The notes beneath the pieces are model-generated. The model searched no databases, had not been told where the DNA came from, and saw only the letters and a program-made list of their open reading frames with translations. Both the position numbers and the translations under genes were made by a program. From an uncultured Clostridia bacterium (lineage in GTDB: Bacteria > Bacillota > Clostridia > TANB77 > CAG-508): DNA of 6,145 nucleotides. This document shows, one piece after another, positions 1 through 5,062 of the stretch (its first letter is position 1; the number at the start of each line of letters is the position of its first letter). The DNA lies in the NCBI GenBank assembly GCA_934141475.1, contig CAKPCG010000047.1:1-6145 (forward strand), in the 5' to 3' direction.

Positions 1-596
1 AAGTTTCTTGCAAATGAAATTGCAACAAAGTCATAATCATGTTCACAAGCTGTTTTTAAGTCAGCTATATCTTTTTCTGCTAAACCTGGTAATCTAATTA
101 CTGTTCCAGGTAAGTTCATTGTTTTTCTGCTTCCTAATCCATTTCCATGAACTACTGTACAAACTATATCTTTTCCATCAATTTCATCAACTTTTAATTC
201 AATTGCTCCATCATCGATTAATATTTTTGTACCTGGTTGTACGTCTTTATATAGTTCTTTGTATGTTACAGAAACTCCTTCTTCGTTTCCTTCAATGTCT
301 TCATTGAATAATGTGAATTTTTGTCCATCTTTTAATTCGATTTTTTTATTTTTTCCTGTGTATAACATTCCTGTTCTTATTTCAGGACCTTTCATATCTA
401 ATAATAATGCTACTGGTATGTCTAATTCTTTTCTTAATTTGATTATGTTTTCTGTTTTTTCAGATTGTTCATCCCAGCTTCCATGAGAATAGTTAACTCT
501 TGTTACATTTAGACCTGCATTAAATAATTCTTCTAATTTGTTTTCACTTGCTGGTCCTATTGTTCCAACTATTTTTGTTTTTCTTAATTGTTTCAT
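1..596 (-). CDS. pyk: Pyruvate kinase, N-terminal part (cut by window edge)
   Basis: Pyruvate kinase transfers phosphate from phosphoenolpyruvate to ADP, the last ATP-making step of glycolysis, in the cytoplasm. The window holds the first 198 codons, reading from an ATG at 596-594 off the left edge. The translation opens with MKQLRKTKIVGTIGPAS, the usual start of the family. Residues 31-39 contain R33, N35, S37 and H38 of the substrate-site RxNxSHG motif, here RVNYSHG. Residues 67-74 are DMKGPEIR. The B domain follows at roughly 76-165, including ILIDDGAIELKV at 125-136. LPGLAEKD near 169-176 marks the return to the barrel. The catalytic Lys/Glu/Asp region, the rest of the barrel and the C-terminal domain lie outside. 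The ribosome binding site AGGGAGGAAT (610-601) fixes the start. The gene has its own promoter, so it need not be co-transcribed with the thioesterase. Identification is secure; whether the full gene is intact cannot be seen. Confidence 0.95.
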   Translation of the reverse strand, partial: MKQLRKTKIVGTIGPASENKLEELFNAGLNVTRVNYSHGSWDEQSEKTENIIKLRKELDIPVALLLDMKGPEIRTGMLYTGKNKKIELKDGQKFTLFNEDIEGNEEGVSVTYKELYKDVQPGTKILIDDGAIELKVDEIDGKDIVCTVVHGNGLGSRKTMNLPGTVIRLPGLAEKDIADLKTACEHDYDFVAISFARN

Positions 597-600
597 TTTT

Positions 601-610
601 ATTCCTCCCT
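601..610 (-). promoter_or_regulatory. Ribosome binding site of pyk
   Basis: On the minus strand this reads AGGGAGGAAT, ending four bases before the ATG at 596-594, with the GGAGG core six to seven bases away. It is a strong Shine-Dalgarno sequence and supports the chosen start. Confidence 0.8.
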
Positions 611-627
611 TTTTTTAACCGTTTTCT

Positions 628-657
628 ATTATAGCACACCTAATTACCATTTTTCAA
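628..657 (-). promoter_or_regulatory. Sigma-A promoter of pyk (extended -10)
   Basis: On the minus strand TTGAAA (657-652) is followed after 18 bases by TATAAT (633-628). A TG one base upstream of the -10 (636-635) makes it an extended -10 promoter. Transcription would start near 621, giving a leader of about 25 bases that contains the ribosome binding site. The promoter lies just after the palindromic repeat at 677-707, so that hairpin separates the thioesterase transcript from pyk. Confidence 0.75.
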
Positions 658-676
658 CATTTTTTTAAAATTTTTT

Positions 677-707
677 CGGGATTAAGGGGCCACCACACCA
701 AATCCCG
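677..707. repeat. Palindromic 29-bp repeat, copy 1
   Basis: Stem CGGGATT / AATCCCG with a 17-base loop carrying the core GGGGCCACCACA on the plus strand. It lies 12 bases after the thioesterase stop codon. The core 29 bases (678-706) match copy 2 at 27 of 29 positions in inverted orientation. A run of six T follows on the plus strand (709-714), but no plus-strand gene is seen upstream. On the thioesterase strand the hairpin is followed by A6T4, a poor terminator tail. A role as an intrinsic terminator for the thioesterase is therefore uncertain. Confidence 0.85.
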
Positions 708-719
708 ATTTTTTACATT

Positions 720-1442
720 TTATTTTAAAACTATAATTGCATGTACTCTACTTCCATCACTATTAAAAATAGATACAATATGTTCTCCATCTTTAAAAGT
801 ATATCTACATTTAACAACATCACCTAATTTTACTTCTTTTTTATATTGAATTCTAAAATTATCAAAAGGTCTTTGTTTATATACTTTCTCTGGCAATACT
901 TCATATGCTAAATCTAAATAATATAAATTATGCATATGTCCATTTAAGTCTATATCTCTTCTGCAAACTTTATATTCCATTTCAGAACTATATTCCTCTG
1001 GTTCTTTTAGTTTATCCAATTCTTCTATATTAAATACATTTTTTTCTTCTATTTGGTACTTTTCATATATTTCTTCTGTTATTTTTGAAATTCTCCCAGT
1101 TTTGATATCTATTAATACCCATTTGGAAGTTCCTATAACACATAAATTGTTTTCTTCATCATACATTTCAAAATCTCTATATGTATAAGTTCTTTTCATC
1201 GTTCTTCCCCATGTTGTAACGTTTAGTTTTTGTCCATATTTAGGTCTTTTTAAAACTTGTACTTTCCAATCTAACAATACCCATGATACTCCTGTTCTTA
1301 TTATATCATTTGGTCCATATCCTGCTAAATCAGAATGATGTGTTCCTATGTTTTCAAATATTTCTAGTATTGCTCTATTTTTTATGTAATTTTCTTTTCC
1401 TATATCTTTTAATTGCATTGTAAATTGTTCTTTAAATATCAT
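720..1442 (-). CDS. Acyl-ACP thioesterase (FatA/FatB-like, double hotdog)
   Basis: A 240-residue protein that fits the bacterial acyl-ACP thioesterase family, related to plant FatA/FatB, which hydrolyses acyl-acyl-carrier protein to free fatty acid in the cytoplasm. It should fold as two hotdog domains, roughly residues 1-130 and 150-240. The second holds RRDIDLNGHMHNLYYLD at 161-177, in which D165, N167 and H169 match the catalytic D-x-N-x-H of the family. E203 in YKKEV matches the conserved Glu of the plant enzymes; the adjacent plant Cys is Val here. One oddity is H171 where HxNN is more usual. The ATG is preceded by GGAG (1453-1450) at seven bases; a second Met at residue 9 has less support. 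The gap to pgi is 59 bases, filled mainly by repeat copy 2, and I see no separate promoter, so pgi read-through probably drives it. Chain-length preference cannot be predicted. Confidence 0.88.
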   Translation of the reverse strand: MIFKEQFTMQLKDIGKENYIKNRAILEIFENIGTHHSDLAGYGPNDIIRTGVSWVLLDWKVQVLKRPKYGQKLNVTTWGRTMKRTYTYRDFEMYDEENNLCVIGTSKWVLIDIKTGRISKITEEIYEKYQIEEKNVFNIEELDKLKEPEEYSSEMEYKVCRRDIDLNGHMHNLYYLDLAYEVLPEKVYKQRPFDNFRIQYKKEVKLGDVVKCRYTFKDGEHIVSIFNSDGSRVHAIIVLK

Positions 1443-1462
1443 CTTACTACTCCATTCTAAAA

Positions 1463-1495
1463 GAGGGATTTTATGTGGTGGCCCCTTAATCCCTC
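1463..1495. repeat. Palindromic 29-bp repeat, copy 2
   Basis: An 8-bp stem, GAGGGATT / AATCCCTC, with a conserved 17-base loop whose minus strand contains GGGGCCACCACAT. The core is 1465-1493. It lies six bases after the pgi stop codon and ten bases before the thioesterase ribosome binding site. Only four T follow it on the pgi strand (1462-1459), so it is at best a leaky terminator for pgi. Seven T follow on the opposite strand (1497-1503). It matches copy 3 at 28 of 29 core positions and copy 1 at 27 of 29 in inverted orientation. Confidence 0.88.
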
Positions 1496-1501
1496 ATTTT
1501 T

Positions 1502-2809
1502 TTAATATCCTGGTTTTTTTAATAATTTAAACATATTCTTTTTATATTCTTCTACTCCTGGTTGGTTAAATGGATTTACTCCAAGTATCATTCCAGACAT
1601 AGCACAAGCCTTTTCAAAAAAATATATTAATTCTCCAATATGTTCTTCATCTAGTTTTTCTATGTTTATTAATATATTAGGAACATCTCCTGAAACATGT
1701 GCTTTTATTGTTCCTTCCATTGCTTTTTTATTTACATAGTCTAGAGTTTTTCCTGACAAATAGTTTAGTCCATCTAAATTATCTTCATCTTTATTTATTG
1801 TTATATCTGATTTTGGTTTTTCTATTGATATTACTGTTTCAAATAAATTTCTTCTTCCTTCTTGTATGTATTGTCCCATTGAATGTAAGTCTGTTGTAAA
1901 ATCAACTCCTGCTGGGAATATTCCTTTTTGATCTTTTCCTTCGCTTTCACCATAAAGTTGTTTCCACCATTCTGTAAAATAATGCATTTTAGGCTCATAG
2001 TTTACTAATATTTCTGTGTTTTTATATAGCTTATATAAAATATTTCTTACTACTGCATATTGATAACATTCATTATATTTTAAATTTGAATCATTATATC
2101 TTTCTTGTGCATTTTGTGCTCCTTGCATTAATTTGTCTATATCAATTCCAGCTGTTGCAATTGGCAATAGACCTACCGCTGTTAATACAGAATATCTTCC
2201 TCCTACATTATCTGGAATAACAAACTGCTCATACCCTTCATTATCTGCTAATGTTTTTAATGCTCCTCTTTCTTTGTCTGTTGTTACATATATTCTGCTT
2301 CTAGCTTCATCAATTCCATATTTATTTTCTAATATTTCTCTAAATATTCTAAATGCTATTGCTGGTTCTGTTGTTGTTCCTGATTTTGATATAACATTTA
2401 CAGAAAAGTCTTTGTCTCCAATATATTCAATTAGTTCATTTATATAGTTAGGACTTAGGTTATTTCCTACATATAATATTTGTGGATATTTTCTTTGATT
2501 TTCTGTAAGCATATTATTAAATGAACTTGTTAATGATTCTATTACTGCTCTTGCTCCTAAATATGATCCTCCTATGCCTATTACTATTAATATATCTGAT
2601 TCTTTTTTTATTTTTTTTGCATCTTTTTTAATTTTTGTAAATTCTTTTTTATTATAGTTTGTTGGTAATTCTAGCCATCCTACAAAGTCTTTTTCGTCAT
2701 TCGTTCTTTTGTGAAGTTCTTTATGTATATTTTCTACCTGTTCTTTATATTCCATTATTGACTTTTGTGAAATTCCTGAGTTTTTTAAATTTAACTTGAT
2801 ACTAGACAT
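1502..2809 (-). CDS. pgi: Glucose-6-phosphate isomerase
   Basis: Interconverts glucose 6-phosphate and fructose 6-phosphate in the cytoplasm, at the head of glycolysis and in gluconeogenesis. The 435 residues match the short bacterial form (about 450) rather than the 550-residue enterobacterial one. Visible in order are the sugar-phosphate binding loop GIGGSYLGAR (78-87), the SIS-domain phosphate loop SKSGTTTE (141-148), DNVGGRYSVLTAVGLLP (200-216) with conserved R205, LYGESEGK (285-292) with the catalytic-base candidate E288, DLHSMGQ with H309 (307-313), and the C-terminal signature NPFNQPGVEEYK (412-423) ending in the conserved K423. No key residue appears missing. AAGG (2820-2817) lies seven bases before the ATG. 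A near-consensus promoter sits just upstream. The next minus-strand gene, the thioesterase, begins 59 bases after the stop across a palindromic repeat. Confidence 0.97.
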   Translation of the reverse strand: MSSIKLNLKNSGISQKSIMEYKEQVENIHKELHKRTNDEKDFVGWLELPTNYNKKEFTKIKKDAKKIKKESDILIVIGIGGSYLGARAVIESLTSSFNNMLTENQRKYPQILYVGNNLSPNYINELIEYIGDKDFSVNVISKSGTTTEPAIAFRIFREILENKYGIDEARSRIYVTTDKERGALKTLADNEGYEQFVIPDNVGGRYSVLTAVGLLPIATAGIDIDKLMQGAQNAQERYNDSNLKYNECYQYAVVRNILYKLYKNTEILVNYEPKMHYFTEWWKQLYGESEGKDQKGIFPAGVDFTTDLHSMGQYIQEGRRNLFETVISIEKPKSDITINKDEDNLDGLNYLSGKTLDYVNKKAMEGTIKAHVSGDVPNILINIEKLDEEHIGELIYFFEKACAMSGMILGVNPFNQPGVEEYKKNMFKLLKKPGY

Positions 2810-2835
2810 ATATATACCTTCTTTCGTTTTTGTTA

Positions 2836-2864
2836 ATTATATACAACAGAAAGTTTATTTTCAA
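2836..2864 (-). promoter_or_regulatory. Sigma-A promoter of pgi
   Basis: On the minus strand TTGAAA (2864-2859) is followed after exactly 17 bases by a perfect TATAAT (2841-2836). Transcription should start near 2829, leaving a leader of about 20 bases with the AAGG ribosome binding site at 2820-2817. With so short a leader there is no room for a riboswitch. It probably also serves the thioesterase by read-through. Confidence 0.82.
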
Positions 2865-2920
2865 TAGTTTTTCTTAGTTTTATATCTTTTATTTTTTACC
2901 GTAAAATATTATTTTTATTT

Positions 2921-2949
2921 TTGTAACCAATTTTATATTTTTTCATAAT
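2921..2949 (+). promoter_or_regulatory. Possible promoter of the cysteine-rich small gene
   Basis: TTGTAA (2921-2926), 17 bases, CATAAT (2944-2949) gives four and five matches to the sigma-A boxes and would leave a leader of about 65 bases. The same -10 stretch CATAATA also fits the SigG/SigF-type CATnnTA, but the matching -35 (GTAAC) is poor, so control by a sporulation sigma factor cannot be decided. The rest of the 210-bp region between pgi and the small gene is plain AT-rich sequence in which I see nothing else. Confidence 0.35.
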
Positions 2950-3005
2950 ATGTAATATACAAAGGAAACAAGAAAAAACACAAAAAGAAAACAGTTTTTA
3001 CTTGG

Positions 3006-3013
3006 AAAGGGGG
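3006..3013 (+). promoter_or_regulatory. Ribosome binding site of the cysteine-rich small gene
   Basis: AAAGGGGG lies eight bases before the ATG at 3022. This is a strong Shine-Dalgarno sequence in an otherwise A/T-dominated region and is the main evidence that the 37-codon frame is translated. Confidence 0.75.
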
Positions 3014-3021
3014 TCTAGACT

Positions 3022-3135
3022 ATGCCAGAAAACAGAGGTTGTGGTGGTTTCGGATTTGGTGATGACTGCTGCTGTATAATTCTTTTAATATTAATAATAT
3101 GCTGCTGTTGCGGTGGAAATAGAGGATGTTGCTAA
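3022..3135 (+). CDS. Small cysteine/glycine-rich protein with hydrophobic core
   Basis: A 37-residue protein of unknown function. Ten residues are Cys (7, 16-18, 27-30, 36, 37) and eight are Gly. A purely aliphatic stretch, IILLILII (19-26), is bracketed by CCC and CCCC. The two ends mirror each other: NRGCGG near the start, GGNRGCC at the end. Short Gly/Cys-rich proteins of this look are widespread in clostridia; I recall them being annotated as 'chorion class high-cysteine' proteins, and they also resemble the tiny sporulation-associated membrane proteins of bacilli. The Cys and aliphatic residues together give about 15 hydrophobic positions (16-30), short for a normal membrane span, so membrane insertion is only possible. 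Support for a real gene is the strong ribosome binding site, a possible promoter and a plus-strand terminator at 3200-3246. Metal binding, disulfide cross-linking in a spore or envelope layer, or membrane association are all unproven. Confidence 0.78.
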   Translation: MPENRGCGGFGFGDDCCCIILLILIICCCCGGNRGCC

Positions 3136-3153
3136 TCCTTTATAAGACATATT

Positions 3154-3190
3154 AAAAAAAGGGATTTGGGGGCCAGGACTCCAAATCCCT
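3154..3190 (-). terminator. Intrinsic terminator of the acyl-CoA synthetase transcript (repeat copy 4)
   Basis: On the minus strand a perfect 10-bp stem, AGGGATTTGG / CCAAATCCCT, encloses an 11-base loop and runs straight into six further T, giving seven T in all (3160-3154). This is a strong rho-independent terminator for transcription leaving the ligase gene, and it protects the convergent small gene. Confidence 0.82.
3161..3189. repeat. Palindromic 29-bp repeat, copy 4 (divergent)
   Basis: Same length and layout as the other three copies (GGGATT, GGGGCCA core, AAATCCC on the plus strand), matching copy 1 at 24 of 29 positions. The differences at positions 7-8 extend the stem to GGGATTTGG / CCAAATCCC, so this copy has the longest perfect stem of the family. 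It lies in opposite orientation to copy 3, twelve bases away. Confidence 0.75.
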
Positions 3191-3199
3191 AAAAAATTT

Positions 3200-3232
3200 G
3201 AGGGATTTTATGTGGTGGCCCCATAATCCCTC
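3200..3232. repeat. Palindromic 29-bp repeat, copy 3
   Basis: The core 3202-3230 differs from copy 2 at one of 29 positions, and the flanking GA...TC and the plus-strand CA-T-run are shared too. The core GGGGCCACCACAT is on the minus strand. It begins five bases beyond the ligase stop codon. Together with copy 2 it forms a nearly identical direct repeat around pgi and the small gene. Confidence 0.88.
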
Positions 3233-3246
3233 ATTTTTTATTTTTT
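3200..3246 (+). terminator. Intrinsic terminator for the small gene (repeat copy 3 plus T tract)
   Basis: On the plus strand an 8-bp stem GAGGGATT / AATCCCTC (3200-3232) is followed by A, six T, A and six T (3234-3246). This is a good terminator for the cysteine-rich gene. Its T tract overlaps the last codons and the stop of the convergent acyl-CoA synthetase, whose terminal Lys codons supply the A/T run. Confidence 0.75.
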
Positions 3247-4980
3247 CATATTATCTCCATATCTTTTTATTTTTTGTGTAGTTGTTTTTTCAAATTCTTT
3301 ATCCCTAACAGCAAAATTCTTAATATGTTTATAATTAGGTATTTTACTATTAACACCAGAAACTACATCAGCCATAATTTTCTTAACTTCCTCTTTTGTT
3401 GGAACTGTTCCTTTTAAGTATTCTTTTATAGCTTCCATATTAGGGAAAATTTGTGCATTTACATATGTTTCATCATCATTTTCTTTTTGAACTCCTAATA
3501 CTAGTGCTTCTGAAATTAATGGGCTATCATTTAAATATGCTTCAATTTCTTCTGGATATATATTTTTTCCGTTTTTTGTTACTATAACACTTTTACATCT
3601 TCCTGTAATATACAAAAATCCATTTTCATCAATTTTTCCTAAGTCTCCTGTGTGGAACCAGCCATCTTTTAAAACTTTTTCTGTTTCCTCTGGCATATTG
3701 TAATAACCAAGCATTACATTAGGTCCTTTTACTATTATTTCTCCAACTCCTTCATCATTAGGATTATCAATTTTATATTCAACATTTGGTATTGGCAGAC
3801 CTGCACTATCATTTCTTTTATAAAAATCTGTGTTTCCTGCTACTAATGGTGCACATTCTGTTAAACCATATCCTTGTAATGAATTTAATCCTAATTTGTC
3901 AAATGTATCTGCTATTTCTGGATTTACAGCTGCTGCCCCTACTATAAATACTCTTAGTCTTCCTCCTAATGAGTTTTTAACTTTTCTTTTTACTATTCCC
4001 TTAATATAGAATGGCAACTTATCAATTATATTTTCATTTTCTTTTAGATTTTCTGTGTATTTTTTAGGTAATGTTTTTTGTATACTTTTCATTATCTTTT
4101 GATACATTTTTTCTAAAAGTAATGGCACACATAATATAACTGATGGATGATATTCTAGCATATTGCTTGTTATATATCTTAGTCCATCACAATGGCAAAT
4201 ACTTGCACCACTATATAATGGTAATAAAAATCCTATTGTACATTCATATGTATGATGCAATGGTAAAATTGAGAAAAATAAATCACTTCTTTTTACTTTT
4301 ACAATTCCATATATTGACATGATATTTGAGCAGATATTTCTTTGTGATAAACATACTCCTTTGGCATTTCCAGTTGTTCCTGATGTAAATAATAATATTT
4401 TTAATTCGTCAGGATTTACTATTATTTTATCAAATTCTGTGTTTCCTTCTTCTACCAAAGTTTTTCCATTTTCCATTTGGACTTCAAATGATAACGAATT
4501 ACCTTCTTGTATTTTGCTATCAAAATCAATGAATAATGTTTCTTTATTTTCTAATTCTTCAATATTTTCATTTATTTTCTTTAAATTTTTGTTATCTCCT
4601 AAAATGCACTTACTTTCAGAAACATTCATAAAATTTATTACATCATCTGAGTGCAATTCTTTATCAATTGGCACAACCACTCCTACTATTGATGCTGCCA
4701 AATATGATATTGCCCATTTATATGAATTTTTTCCTATAACTGCAATTCTTTTATTTAAAAGTCCATTTTCAATTAAGCTTGTCCCTAAAGCTGCTACGTC
4801 ATTTTTTAGTTCTTCATATGTTTTGTTATAAATATTCCCTTTGTCATCTTTTAATTTAAAAGCTGTTCTTGTTCTAAAAATTGATGCTGATCTGTTCAGC
4901 ATTTCTTTAAAATTTGTTACCTCTTCACATTTATGATATTTTTCTTTTAATTTATCTTCAATTGTTAATTCTTTATTCAT
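3238..4980 (-). CDS. Long-chain acyl-CoA synthetase (AMP-forming)
   Basis: A 580-residue member of the AMP-binding (ANL) superfamily, closest in style to COG1022 FadD15-type long-chain fatty acid:CoA ligases. It activates a carboxylate with ATP to an acyl-adenylate and then transfers it to CoA. Motifs in order: the phosphate loop FTSGTTGNAKGV (198-209); the LPLHHTYE region (239-246); YGLTEC (371-376); GWFHTGDLG (440-448) with the ATP-ribose Asp D446; ITGRCKSVIVTKNGKNIYPEEIE (458-480) with hinge-region R461; and TTTQKIKRY (566-574), in which K570 fits the catalytic C-terminal Lys. All core residues are present. There is no signal peptide, and the enzyme is probably cytoplasmic or peripheral to the membrane. 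AGAGAGG (4995-4989) lies eight bases before the ATG. The spacer to the upstream gene is 82 bases, mostly tandem repeat with no promoter, so the two are probably co-transcribed. The substrate could be other aryl or acyl acids, or acyl-ACP; long-chain fatty acid is the family default. Confidence 0.92.
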   Translation of the reverse strand: MNKELTIEDKLKEKYHKCEEVTNFKEMLNRSASIFRTRTAFKLKDDKGNIYNKTYEELKNDVAALGTSLIENGLLNKRIAVIGKNSYKWAISYLAASIVGVVVPIDKELHSDDVINFMNVSESKCILGDNKNLKKINENIEELENKETLFIDFDSKIQEGNSLSFEVQMENGKTLVEEGNTEFDKIIVNPDELKILLFTSGTTGNAKGVCLSQRNICSNIMSIYGIVKVKRSDLFFSILPLHHTYECTIGFLLPLYSGASICHCDGLRYITSNMLEYHPSVILCVPLLLEKMYQKIMKSIQKTLPKKYTENLKENENIIDKLPFYIKGIVKRKVKNSLGGRLRVFIVGAAAVNPEIADTFDKLGLNSLQGYGLTECAPLVAGNTDFYKRNDSAGLPIPNVEYKIDNPNDEGVGEIIVKGPNVMLGYYNMPEETEKVLKDGWFHTGDLGKIDENGFLYITGRCKSVIVTKNGKNIYPEEIEAYLNDSPLISEALVLGVQKENDDETYVNAQIFPNMEAIKEYLKGTVPTKEEVKKIMADVVSGVNSKIPNYKHIKNFAVRDKEFEKTTTQKIKRYGDNMKK

Positions 4981-4994
4981 TTTTTATTCCTCTC

Positions 4995-5062
4995 TGTCCT
5001 TTTAGGGACGTTTCTTAAATGGACATTTTGTCCTTTTGGTACCTGTCCCTAAATGGACATTT
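4995..5062. repeat. Two tandem 34-bp units with inverted ends
   Basis: Unit 1 (4995-5028) and unit 2 (5029-5062) each start with TGTCCTTTT and end with TAAATGGACATTT. The 12 central bases differ almost completely, with four chance matches. The ends of each unit are near inverted repeats of each other (TGTCC / GGACA). In addition 4995-5009 and 5045-5059 form a 15-bp inverted repeat with one mismatch, and GGACATTTTGTCC (5021-5033) is a 5-bp hairpin across the unit junction. Unit 2 ends at the base before the stop codon of the membrane-protein gene, and unit 1 overlaps the ligase ribosome binding site by one base. No T run follows the hairpins on the coding strand, so this is not an evident terminator. 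Confidence 0.85.

Noticed and set aside
119..486. Plus-strand open frames opposite the pyruvate kinase gene
   Set aside because: They lie antisense to a clear pyk coding sequence, have low-complexity Leu/Phe/Ser-rich translations, and lack ribosome binding sites.
677..714. Repeat copy 1 as a plus-strand terminator
   Set aside because: The T run is present, but no plus-strand gene or promoter is visible upstream, so it has no evident transcript to end.
1454..1459. TAGAAT as the -10 box of a separate thioesterase promoter
   Set aside because: It overlaps the ribosome binding site, so a transcript from it would lack a leader for ribosome binding.
1699..2447. Plus-strand open frames opposite pgi
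   Set aside because: Antisense shadows of a conserved enzyme gene, with low-complexity hydrophobic translations and no initiation signals.
4319..4831. A 170-residue plus-strand frame opposite the acyl-CoA synthetase
   Set aside because: It mirrors the coding frame of a gene with all its family motifs; the translation is Ser/Phe-rich with no recognisable domain.
4995..5062. The two 34-bp units as a minimal CRISPR array
   Set aside because: The conserved parts are the ends of abutting units around a 12-base centre, far too short for a spacer. There are only two units and no cas gene.
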